Shown here in pieces: positions 6,360-11,974 of a stretch of 11,974 nucleotides of DNA; the stretch's first letter is position 1; the number at the start of each line of letters is the position of its first letter. Source of the stretch: Acidilobaceae archaeon (GTDB lineage: Archaea; Thermoproteota; Thermoprotei_A; Sulfolobales; Acidilobaceae); contig JALSQM010000064.1 of assembly GCA_026985385.1 (NCBI GenBank), positions 1 through 11,974 of the forward strand. The letters run 5' to 3'. Both the position numbers and the translations under genes were made by a program. Under the pieces are notes generated by a model. The model was not told the origin of the DNA. It was given only the letters and a program-made list of their open reading frames with translations, and did no database searches.

Positions 6360-6818
6360 TCACCTCTTCTTCCTAACGCCAACAGTCATGCCGAGTCTCC
6401 CGGTGGTCCTAGTCCTCTGCCCCCTAACTTTGAGTCCGAGCTTGTGGCGTATGCCCCTCCAACTCCCTATCCTGATTTCCCTCTCTATGTCCCTCCTAGC
6501 TTGGAATATGAGGTCGGCCCCTATGAGGTGGAGGTCCTCCCCGGTCTCGTAGTCCCTCCTCCTATTGTAGAGCCACTTGGGGAGCCCGAGTTTCCTGAGA
6601 TCCCTAACGGCCTCCTCTATCCTCCTAACCTCCTCGTCGGTCAGCTCACCGATCCTCCTCTCCGGGTCGAGGCCGAGGGCCTTTATCACGGCGTTCGCAG
6701 TCTGAAGCCCGATACCCTTAATCTCGGCTAAGCCATACGGTAGCTTGAGTTTACCATCTATATCGGTCCCCGCGATCCTAACTATATACCGGAACTGGGT
6801 CTCGCCGGCTTCACTCAA
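6360..6818 (-). CDS. rps13: 30S ribosomal protein uS13 (S13)
   Basis: Small-subunit head protein uS13, 152 residues from the chosen start, first gene of the operon. FRYIVRIAGTDIDGKLKLPYGLAEIKGIGLQTANAVIKALGL begins the fold and includes its helix-hairpin-helix-like KGIG turn. The C-terminal GSWRGIRHKLGLKVRGQRTRTTGRLGMTVGVRKKR contains the signature RGQRTRTTGR and an rRNA-binding basic tail. Start: TTG 6818 (MSEAGETQFRYIVRI) is preferred because it matches the family beginning, with GGGGTG at 6829-6834 and AGGTGG at 6822-6827 upstream. TTG 6836 would add MGCRWG and would be almost leaderless given the TATA box at 6862-6867. Both remain possible. Confidence 0.96.
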   Translation of the reverse strand: MSEAGETQFRYIVRIAGTDIDGKLKLPYGLAEIKGIGLQTANAVIKALGLDPERRIGELTDEEVRRIEEAVRDLRKLGLPKWLYNRRRDYETGEDLHLIGADLIFQARRDIEREIRIGSWRGIRHKLGLKVRGQRTRTTGRLGMTVGVRKKR

Positions 6819-6861
6819 ACCCCACCTACACCCCAAGGCCAGGAGCTGGCTCCACGGGCCC

Positions 6862-6867
6862 TTAAAG
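6862..6867 (-). promoter_or_regulatory. TATA box of the rps13 ribosomal/RNA polymerase operon
   Basis: The minus strand reads CAAACACTTTAAGG; the CTTTAA core is 6862-6867 and the A-rich bases before it could be the BRE. Transcription would start around 6837-6840, giving a leader of about 20 nt to TTG 6818. It is the only AT-rich patch in the 78-bp spacer between the peroxiredoxin stop and rps13. Confidence 0.6.
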
Positions 6868-6879
6868 TGTTTGATGGAA

Positions 6880-6891
6880 CCGCCGCGGCGG
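6880..6891. repeat. 12-bp perfect GC palindrome, possible operator or terminator stem
   Basis: CCGCCGCGGCGG is fully self-complementary. It lies between the peroxiredoxin stop (6897-6899) and the rps13 TATA box (6862-6867), on the upstream side of the BRE where archaeal activators and some repressors bind. As RNA it would be too tight a palindrome for a good hairpin, and only a mixed run (TTCCATC) follows, so a terminator role is weaker. Confidence 0.45.
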
Positions 6892-6896
6892 CACCC

Positions 6897-7376
6897 TCAG
6901 CACTGCAGGTGCCTCCTAACCTCCTCGAGGGCCAGGTCGGCGTGCTTCTCAGCGGGCCTCACACCCCTGAGGGTTGCCACGACTCTGCCATCGATTATTA
7001 TGTAGGTGACCCTCTCAGCGCTGGGCCTCTTACCGCCCCTGAGTATGCCTAGCCTCGAGGCCAGCTCACCCTGTGGGTCGCTGAGGAGCTTGAATCTCAG
7101 GCTCAGCTTCTCCGCGAACCTCCTATTCCTCTCGGGGGGATCAGTCGAAACCCCATACACCTCGACGCCGCACCTCTTGAACTCGTCGAGAAGCTCGTTG
7201 AACCTGGCCGCCTCCCTAGTGCAGCCCGGCGTCATAGCCCTCGGGTAGAAGTATACCACGAGGCCGCGGGCGTTAACGTTCCTAAGAACGACTTTCTCCC
7301 CCGTATGAGCCGTGAACTCCCATGAGAGTAGCAGGCTAGCCGCATCACCCTCCTCAGGGGCCAAGAGCGCCTGCAC
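6897..7376 (-). CDS. Peroxiredoxin of the AhpC/TSA (Bcp/PrxQ-like) family
   Basis: A cytosolic thiol peroxidase of 159 residues. The thioredoxin fold begins with WEFTAHTGEKVVL; the active site PRAMTPGC (45-52) gives P45, T49 and peroxidatic C52 of the PxxxTxxC motif, and R122 in SAERVTYIIIDG is the likely conserved arginine. Typical Bcp/PrxQ proteins have the resolving cysteine five residues after the first; here that position is alanine. The only other cysteines are C69 and the very last residue, C159, so resolution must differ or depend on an outside thiol. Start: GTG 7376 has no ribosome binding site but lies 28 bases from a TATA-like GTTAAAC, consistent with a leaderless message. It precedes the ribosomal operon on the same strand but has its own promoter. 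Confidence 0.88.
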   Translation of the reverse strand: MQALLAPEEGDAASLLLSWEFTAHTGEKVVLRNVNARGLVVYFYPRAMTPGCTREAARFNELLDEFKRCGVEVYGVSTDPPERNRRFAEKLSLRFKLLSDPQGELASRLGILRGGKRPSAERVTYIIIDGRVVATLRGVRPAEKHADLALEEVRRHLQC

Positions 7377-7400
7377 CCATGGAGCCGTGGGGCTCGGGGG

Positions 7401-7407
7401 GTTTAAC
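7401..7407. promoter_or_regulatory. Near-symmetrical TATA-like element between divergent peroxiredoxin and methyltransferase-like genes
   Basis: The bases GTTTAAC read as GTTAAAC on the other strand, so the element can serve either direction. For the peroxiredoxin it predicts a start at about 7378, directly on the GTG start codon (leaderless). For the plus-strand gene it predicts a start near 7430, with a leader of about 50 nt. It is the only AT-rich patch in the 103-bp spacer. Neither side shows a clear BRE. Confidence 0.5.
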
Positions 7408-7467
7408 TGGTAGTGTAAGTAGAAGACACCGGGGTGCTTCAGCCTCTTGGCCTCTGCCTCCCAGCGC

Positions 7468-7473
7468 GGTGGT
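7468..7473 (+). promoter_or_regulatory. Ribosome binding site that decides the methyltransferase-like start
   Basis: GGTGGT lies 6 nt before GTG 7480. The alternative TTG at 7447 has no comparable purine-rich stretch, so this site favours the shorter 189-residue product. Confidence 0.5.
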
Positions 7474-7479
7474 ACCCCT

Positions 7480-8049
7480 GTGCGTGGGGGAGTAGGTGGT
7501 GCCTGGTGGAAGTTCGCTTACTGGCCACTCCTATGGCTCGCAGCCATTGTGGCCCCCCACGCTCTCTTGGGGGGCTCCTGCCGCTTGGAGGGAGTGGGGC
7601 TGGAGGCGTCGAGGCTCCTCGGCTTGATCCTCATAGCCTGGGCCACAGCGTTAACCAGTGTTGCGGGGAGGACCCTGAGGCTCTACGGCCACAGCGAGGG
7701 AGGAGGCTTCTGGCCTGATAGGCTGGTTAAAGTTGGGGTCTACTCTTGTATGAGGCATCCACAGCATCTAGGACTAGCCTTGGCGGCCGTGGGCCTCGGG
7801 CTTCTGCTGGCCTCGCCGGTGGCGATAGCCTCTAGTGGCTGGGCGGTCGCTGGAACCCTGCTCTTCGTGCTACTAGTAGAGGAGCCCGAGTGCTACTTGA
7901 GGTTCGGCCGCGAGTACCTGGAGTACTCGATGAGTGTTAAGGCGTTCAGCCTCGACCCCCGATGCCTCCTACGGGGGCTTAGAGCCCTCAAGGGCACCAC
8001 TCGAGCACGTAGCCCCCCTCGAAGCCCCCGCGCTCAACCCTCTTCCTGA
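7480..8049 (+). CDS. Isoprenylcysteine carboxyl methyltransferase (ICMT)-like integral membrane protein
   Basis: A membrane protein of 189 residues from GTG 7480 (200 if TTG 7447 is used). Hydrophobic segments lie near residues 15-28, 45-60, 97-116 and 120-135. The family core is clear: GVYSCMRHPQHLGLALAAVGLGLLLASP (RHPxxxG, R92-H93-P94), then EEPECYLRFGREYLEYSMSVKAF, with the E-x-x-[F/Y]G-x-x-Y-x-x-Y pattern that binds S-adenosylmethionine in ICMT and phospholipid methyltransferases. The archaeal substrate is not known; a prenylated or lipid thiol or amine is possible. Homologues usually end soon after the KAF-x-x-x-P region. Here about 30 further Arg-, Ser- and Pro-rich residues follow, and about the last 20 are read from DNA that also encodes the end of the convergent MazG-like gene. 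Promoter is probably 7401-7407. Confidence 0.72.
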   Translation: MRGGVGGAWWKFAYWPLLWLAAIVAPHALLGGSCRLEGVGLEASRLLGLILIAWATALTSVAGRTLRLYGHSEGGGFWPDRLVKVGVYSCMRHPQHLGLALAAVGLGLLLASPVAIASSGWAVAGTLLFVLLVEEPECYLRFGREYLEYSMSVKAFSLDPRCLLRGLRALKGTTRARSPPRSPRAQPSS

Positions 8050-8281
8050 GGCGTGTCTCCTCGAGATCCTTCCAGGTGTGACCGGACACTCTGAGCCACG
8101 AGTGGAGGGCTTCTATGAGGTCGGCTGCCTCGCCTATGTCACCGCTCGAGGCGAGCTCTAACGCCTCCTCGACTATCTTATCGAGGAGCAGGCGCTCTAA
8201 CTTGCGGCCCGACGCCCTCCCGATCCTACACCCCCTAGCCTCGAGGAGCCGCGCCAAGCCGTCCCTGACTAGCTTAGCCAT
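7988..8281 (-). CDS. MazG-like nucleotide pyrophosphohydrolase
   Basis: A small all-alpha NTP pyrophosphatase of 97 residues, expected to hydrolyse nucleoside triphosphates (probably non-canonical ones) to monophosphates. KLVRDGLARLLEARG at the N-terminus is the archaeal subgroup signature. The metal-binding motif is present as E39xxE42 and E51xxD54 (KIVEEALELASSGDIGEAADLIEAL), and the end carries RKRVERGGFEGGYVLEW, typical of this subgroup. ATG 8281 is chosen because the protein then begins MAKLVRD and GGGGGAGG precedes it. ATG 8308, nine codons earlier, would suit a leaderless message from the TATA box at 8329-8336. The frame open to 8389 runs through the promoter and is not credible. The 3' end overlaps the convergent methyltransferase-like gene by 62 bp. 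Confidence 0.82.
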   Translation of the reverse strand: MAKLVRDGLARLLEARGCRIGRASGRKLERLLLDKIVEEALELASSGDIGEAADLIEALHSWLRVSGHTWKDLEETRLRKRVERGGFEGGYVLEWCP

Positions 8282-8328
8282 CCCAGCCGCCTCCCCCGGA
8301 GGACTCATAGCTGGGTTACCGTTTGCTT

Positions 8329-8336
8329 GTATAAAC
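8329..8336 (-). promoter_or_regulatory. TATA box of the MazG-like gene
   Basis: The minus strand reads GTTTATAC at 8329-8336, a good archaeal TATA box in GC-rich surroundings. Predicted start is about 8305-8308: either directly on ATG 8308 or giving a leader of about 25 nt with a ribosome binding site for ATG 8281. The same bases contain TATAAA on the plus strand, too far from rpoH to be its main promoter. Confidence 0.6.
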
Positions 8337-8390
8337 TCGAAGCCCCGTTGTCGGCGGCGTGTCAGTGCCTCTAGGGGCCTCAGTCCCACC

Positions 8391-8397
8391 TATATAA
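8391..8397 (+). promoter_or_regulatory. TATA box of the rpoH-rpoB operon
   Basis: TATATAA preceded by CCCACC lies 49 bases before the TTG of rpoH. Transcription would begin near 8420, giving a leader of about 25 nt that includes GGGGGCGGGGGT as ribosome binding site. It is the strongest TATA box in the window. Confidence 0.7.
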
Positions 8398-8415
8398 CCC
8401 CTCGCGGCGGCTCCA

Positions 8416-8438
8416 GCCTCCGCAAGCGGGGGCGGGGG
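8416..8438 (+). repeat. rpoH leader stem with two alternative 3' arms
   Basis: GCCTCCGC (8416-8423) can pair with GCGGGGGC (8426-8433, one T-G wobble). A second, overlapping GCGGGGG at 8432-8438 can pair with the same CCTCCGC, and that second copy contributes the ribosome binding site of rpoH. If the transcript starts near 8420 only part of the stem is transcribed. Confidence 0.35.
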
Positions 8439-8445
8439 TACTGGC

Positions 8446-8703
8446 TTGCCTAAGAGGCCTAGCAGGGTTAGTAGGAGGATCCTGCAACACGAGCTTGTGC
8501 CTGAGCATAGGATTCTCACGTTGGAGGAGGCAGCTAGGCTACTCAGAATGCTCGGGGTGAAGCCTTGGCAGCTACCCCAGATCAGCGTTAATGACCCCGT
8601 GGCACGCCTTCTCAAGGCGAAGCCCGGGGATATTATTGAGATTAGGCGCCGCTCCCCCACGGCGGGGGAGGCCGTGTATTATAGGATAGTGGTGCCCCAG
8701 TAG
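8446..8703 (+). CDS. rpoH: DNA-directed RNA polymerase subunit H (C-terminal Rpb5 homologue)
   Basis: Archaeal RNA polymerase subunit H, equivalent to the C-terminal domain of eukaryotic Rpb5, in the lower jaw near downstream DNA. The protein has 85 residues, normal for the family, with HELVPEHRILTLEEAARLLRMLGVKPWQLPQISVNDPVARLLKAKPGDIIEIRRRSPTAGEAVYYRIVV, near-diagnostic throughout. The start is TTG 8446, with GGGGGT ending 6 nt before it; the short basic beginning PKRPSRVSRRILQ is the only variable part. It is the first gene of the operon, downstream of a strong TATA box at 8391-8397, and rpoB follows after 18 bp. This rpoH is unrelated to the bacterial sigma factor of the same name. Confidence 0.97.
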   Translation: MPKRPSRVSRRILQHELVPEHRILTLEEAARLLRMLGVKPWQLPQISVNDPVARLLKAKPGDIIEIRRRSPTAGEAVYYRIVVPQ

Positions 8704-8721
8704 CCGGGGGGTTGGTAGCGC

Positions 8722-11700
8722 TTGTCGTCGACTGGTAATCGAGGCGGAGCTGGGAGCCCAGGGGCCTCTACGCTAACGGCCGATGACCTATGGGTAGTTT
8801 TCAGCGACTATATACGCCGCCAGGGCCTGGCACGCCAGCACCTGGACTCCTTTAACGCCTTCGTAGAGAAGACCCTGCCCGAGATATTCAAGGAGATATC
8901 GGTGATAGAGCCTGCGGGTAGGAAGCTGAGGAAGCAGATAGAGCGGGGCCTCCTCGGCAGGATACCGGACATTAAGGTCGTGATAGAGAACGTCGAGATC
9001 GGCGAGCCCCAGGTTAGGGAGGCCGACGGCAAGATAACGAGGCTTACCCCCATGGAGGCTAGGATCAGGAATATCACCTACATGGCACCCATCATAGCCG
9101 ATATGGCCCTCTACGAGAACGGGGTCCTACGTAGGAGGGAGAAGGTTAAGATAGGCGATATACCCGTAATGGTGAAGTCGAAGATAGACCCCCTATCCCG
9201 TATGAGCCCCGAGGAGCTAATGGCGCTGGGGGAGGATCCCTACGATCCAGGGGGCTACTTCATAATAAATGGTAACGAGAAGGTTATAGTGGCCCAGGAG
9301 GATCTGGCGGTTAATAGGATAATAACTACCAGGGCGAAGGCGGGTACCGCGAAGATAACGCATACCGCTAAAATAGTGTCGTCCTACATGGGCGAGAGGA
9401 GGCAGGTCATAGTCGATAGGATGAGTGATGGGAGCCTTGAGGTGAGTGTTTCGAGGCTCAACGCCAGGATCCCCTTCTACGTGTTCATGCTGGCGCTGGG
9501 CTTGGAGAAGGACATAGAGATAGTGACTGCCGTCTCGACGGATCCCGATGTGCAGAGAGAGCTGATGCCCTCCATAGAGAAGGTAGCCTCGGTAGTCAGA
9601 ACCAGGGAGGAGGCCCTCGAGTATCTGGGCAACAGGATAGCGAGCCCCGGCCAGCCGAGGGAGATTAGAATCGAGAGGGCCCTAGAGTTCATAGACAACA
9701 ACTTCCTACCCCACCTAGGCAAGAGACCCGAGGATAGGAAGAAGAAGGCCTACTTCCTGGCAGAGATGGCTAATAGGGTGCTCCAACTCTACCTGGGCAA
9801 GAGGAAGGAGGATGACAAGGACCATCTATCCAATAAGAGGCTGCGCCTGGCCGGCGACCTGATAGCGGAGCTCGTCAGGCAGGCCGCCATAAGCCTGAGG
9901 ACCGCGATAGCCGAGAAGCTCGAGGAGATGATAGTGAAGGATCAACCCATAAGGTTCCTGAAGTACTTGGTGAAGCAGAACATAATAACGGATAAGCTGA
10001 GGGGGGCGATAGCCACTGGGAACTGGGGCGGTGACAGGACTGGGATAAGCCAGCAGCTCGACCGCACGAACTGGATCAGCCTCCTGAGCCACTTGAGGAG
10101 GGTGGTCTCACCCCTGAGCAGGGGGCAGGCCCACTTCGAGGCTAGGGATCTCCATGGCACCCACTGGGGCAGGCTCTGCCCCTTCGAGACCCCCGAGGGG
10201 GTGAACTGTGGCCTCGTCAAGAATCTGGCGCTCTACGCTTACATAAGCGTTGGGGTACCCGAGGAGGAGGTCGAGGAGATCCTCTATAAGGAGCTTGGCG
10301 TTAGGAAGCTAGACGACCTAATAGCAGAGGTGGTGGAGAAGGGCGAGATCCCGGAGGTAATGGTTAACGGCGCTAAGGTGTTCCTCAACGGGCGCCCCGT
10401 AGGCTACCACCCCGACGGTGAGGAGCTGGCCCGCAGGATAAGGGAGCTCCGGAGGAGCGGCAAGCTTCACTACGAGGTGAGTGTCGCCCACATAATGGAT
10501 GAGTACATAAATGAAGTCTACATAAACACCGATGGAGGCAGGCTCATGAGGCCCGTGATAGTGGTGGAGAACGGGGTGCCCAAGCTCACGAAGGAGCACG
10601 TCGAGAAGATTAAGAGGGGGGAGCTGAGCTTCTGGGATCTAGTGCGCCAGGGTGTCATAGAGTTCCTCGACCCGGACGAGGAGGAGAACGCCTACATAGC
10701 GGAGTTCCCCGATGAGGTGACCCCGGAGCACACCCACCTCGAGCTGTGGAACCCAGCTATACTCGGGGTCGCAGCGAGCACGATACCGTATCTAGAGCAC
10801 AACCAGAGCCCGAGGAACACGTATCAGAGCGCCATGGCAAAGCAGGCCCTCGGCCTATACGCGCTCAACTACCACTACCGGATGGATAGTCACTCCTACC
10901 TGCTCCACTACCCCCAGAAGCCCATAGTCCAGACGAGGGCTCTGGAGCTTATGGGCTATAACGCGAGGCCCTCGGGGCAGAACCTCGTGGTAGCGATTAT
11001 GGCGTTCAGCGGTTATAACATAGAGGACGCCCTGATATTTAATAAGTACTCGATAGACATGGGCGTGGGGAGGGCGACCTTCTTCAGGGTCTACAGCGCC
11101 CAGGAGAACGCCTACCCCGGGGGTTTGACTGATAAGATACTAGTGCCCAGCCCCTCGCTTGAGGATCACAAGGGCGACGAGTACTATCAGAAGCTAGCCC
11201 CCGACGGCATAGTAGACCCCGAGGTCGAGGTTAATAGTGGTGATGTGCTAATCGGAAGGCAGAGCCCGCCGCGCTTCATGAGCGAGGAGAGGGTGATAAC
11301 AGGCACGCTGCTTCGTAGGAGGGATACGAGCGTCCAGCTGAGGCATGGAGAGAAGGGTGTCGTCGACGCGGTCATAATAACCCAGACGGTGGAGAAGCAC
11401 AAACTCGTCAAGGTGAGGGTGCGCGACCTAAGGATACCCGAGATAGGCGACAAGTTCGCCAGCAGGCACGGCCAGAAGGGTGTCATAGGCATGATATTCC
11501 AGCGCTACGACCTCCCCTACACCGAGGAGGGCATAGTGCCCGACGTAATACTCAACCCACACGCCATACCATCCAGGATGACTGTAGGCCAGCTGATCGA
11601 GACTATAGCCGGGAAGCTGGGCGCCCTCGAGGCAAGGTTCATTGATGGGACTCCCTTCTACAAGGAGTCGATAGACGCCATAAAGATCAGGCTCCTCAAG

Positions 11701-11974
11701 CACGGCTACCACCCTCATGCGAGGGAGGTGATGTACGATGGCAGGACCGGTGAGATGATAGAGAAGCCCGTCACCATAGGCATAGTGTTCTACCAGAGGC
11801 TCTACCACATGGTCGCCGATAAGATCCACGCGCGCGCCACGGGCAAGGTACAGCTGCTCACCCGCCAGCCTACGGAGGGCCGCGCTAGGAGGGGAGGCCT
11901 CAGGTTCGGTGAGATGGAGCGGGACGCCCTTATAGGACACGGCGCGGCCATGCTCGTAAGGGATAGGCTGTTGG
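8722..11974 (+). CDS. rpoB: DNA-directed RNA polymerase subunit B (Rpb2/beta homologue), 3' end beyond the window
   Basis: Second-largest catalytic subunit; 1084 residues are in the window without an in-frame stop. The gene is unsplit, unlike the B'/B'' of methanogens and halophiles. Landmarks: DPGGYFIINGNEKVIVAQEDLAVNR (lobe), GNWGGDRTGISQQLDRTNWISLLSHLRRVVSPL (fork region), DLHGTHWGRLCPFETPEG (476-493), HNQSPRNTYQSAMAKQALG, GYNIEDALIFNKYS with E768-D769 near the catalytic metal, KFASRHGQKG (911-920) and GRARRGGLRFGEMERD (about 1053-1068). Compared with Sulfolobus RpoB about 60 residues remain outside, including the C-terminal zinc site. Start is TTG 8722: the frame has a stop at 8716, GGGGGGTT ends 8 nt upstream, and no ATG or GTG precedes LTADDLWVVFSDY. 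The first 18 residues are Gly/Ser-rich and probably disordered. Spacer from rpoH is 18 bp. Confidence 0.98.
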   Translation, partial: MSSTGNRGGAGSPGASTLTADDLWVVFSDYIRRQGLARQHLDSFNAFVEKTLPEIFKEISVIEPAGRKLRKQIERGLLGRIPDIKVVIENVEIGEPQVREADGKITRLTPMEARIRNITYMAPIIADMALYENGVLRRREKVKIGDIPVMVKSKIDPLSRMSPEELMALGEDPYDPGGYFIINGNEKVIVAQEDLAVNRIITTRAKAGTAKITHTAKIVSSYMGERRQVIVDRMSDGSLEVSVSRLNARIPFYVFMLALGLEKDIEIVTAVSTDPDVQRELMPSIEKVASVVRTREEALEYLGNRIASPGQPREIRIERALEFIDNNFLPHLGKRPEDRKKKAYFLAEMANRVLQLYLGKRKEDDKDHLSNKRLRLAGDLIAELVRQAAISLRTAIAEKLEEMIVKDQPIRFLKYLVKQNIITDKLRGAIATGNWGGDRTGISQQLDRTNWISLLSHLRRVVSPLSRGQAHFEARDLHGTHWGRLCPFETPEGVNCGLVKNLALYAYISVGVPEEEVEEILYKELGVRKLDDLIAEVVEKGEIPEVMVNGAKVFLNGRPVGYHPDGEELARRIRELRRSGKLHYEVSVAHIMDEYINEVYINTDGGRLMRPVIVVENGVPKLTKEHVEKIKRGELSFWDLVRQGVIEFLDPDEEENAYIAEFPDEVTPEHTHLELWNPAILGVAASTIPYLEHNQSPRNTYQSAMAKQALGLYALNYHYRMDSHSYLLHYPQKPIVQTRALELMGYNARPSGQNLVVAIMAFSGYNIEDALIFNKYSIDMGVGRATFFRVYSAQENAYPGGLTDKILVPSPSLEDHKGDEYYQKLAPDGIVDPEVEVNSGDVLIGRQSPPRFMSEERVITGTLLRRRDTSVQLRHGEKGVVDAVIITQTVEKHKLVKVRVRDLRIPEIGDKFASRHGQKGVIGMIFQRYDLPYTEEGIVPDVILNPHAIPSRMTVGQLIETIAGKLGALEARFIDGTPFYKESIDAIKIRLLKHGYHPHAREVMYDGRTGEMIEKPVTIGIVFYQRLYHMVADKIHARATGKVQLLTRQPTEGRARRGGLRFGEMERDALIGHGAAMLVRDRLL

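Noticed and set aside
6001..6552. 183-codon plus-strand open frame across rps4 and rps13
   Set aside because: It is antisense to two certain ribosomal protein genes, is Ser/Leu-rich, and has no ribosome binding site or domain.
8282..8389. Extended N-terminus of the MazG-like protein to 8389
   Set aside because: The added residues are encoded by the promoter region, including the TATA box at 8329-8336, and do not resemble the family.
11428..11940. 170-codon minus-strand open frame at the window end
   Set aside because: It is antisense to highly conserved rpoB codons (HGQKG to RFGEMERD); long shadow frames are common in this base composition.
8722..11974. Possible split of rpoB into B'' and B' genes
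   Set aside because: The frame was read codon by codon from TTG 8722 to the window end with no stop and continuous homology.
1..11974. tRNA, rRNA, CRISPR array, insertion sequence or prophage
   Set aside because: No cloverleaf-like segment, regularly spaced repeats, transposase or integrase motifs were seen; all spacers are short and mostly explained by promoters.

Overview
This window is chromosomal DNA from an archaeon, most likely a GC-rich hyperthermophilic member of the Thermoproteota (Crenarchaeota), with Desulfurococcales as the best guess. The evidence is: archaeal/eukaryotic-type RNA polymerase subunits D, N, H and an unsplit B; archaeal ribosomal proteins including eL18 (L18e); AT-rich TATA boxes in otherwise GC-rich spacers; purine-rich GGTG/GGAGG ribosome binding sites; strong AGG (Arg) and ATA (Ile) codon use; and many TTG and GTG starts. 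Genus cannot be told from the sequence alone.

Layout. (1) 1-1137, plus strand: the 3' end of nadC followed by nadX, part of the aspartate-to-quinolinate-to-NaMN route of NAD synthesis. (2) 1148-2353, minus strand: an SLC41/MgtE-type cation transporter with two MgtE-like repeats, convergent with nadX. (3) 2385-6818, minus strand: the conserved archaeal operon rps13-rps4-rps11-rpoD-rpl18e-rpl13-rps9-rpoN-rps2, with very short spacers and three 4-nt NTGA stop/start overlaps. Its promoter lies near 6862. (4) 6897-8281: a small accessory island made of a thioredoxin-type peroxiredoxin (minus), an isoprenylcysteine-methyltransferase-like membrane protein (plus) and a MazG-like nucleotide pyrophosphohydrolase (minus). 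The last two overlap tail to tail. (5) 8446-11974, plus strand: rpoH and rpoB, the start of the second RNA polymerase operon. rpoB runs off the window end with roughly the last 60 residues missing.

Taken together this is a core-information locus. The two RNA polymerase/ribosome transcription units point away from each other, with only about 1.6 kb of redox, membrane and nucleotide-cleaning genes between them. No tRNA, rRNA, CRISPR, insertion sequence or phage gene was seen, and no gene-free stretch exceeds 170 bases. I found no convincing new multi-gene system. The best second-look items are a perfect 14-bp inverted repeat enclosing the transporter start codon, a 12-bp GC palindrome upstream of the ribosomal-operon promoter, a degenerate Fe-S domain in RpoD, an atypical cysteine pattern in the peroxiredoxin, and the avoidance of ATG starts in all four RNA polymerase genes.
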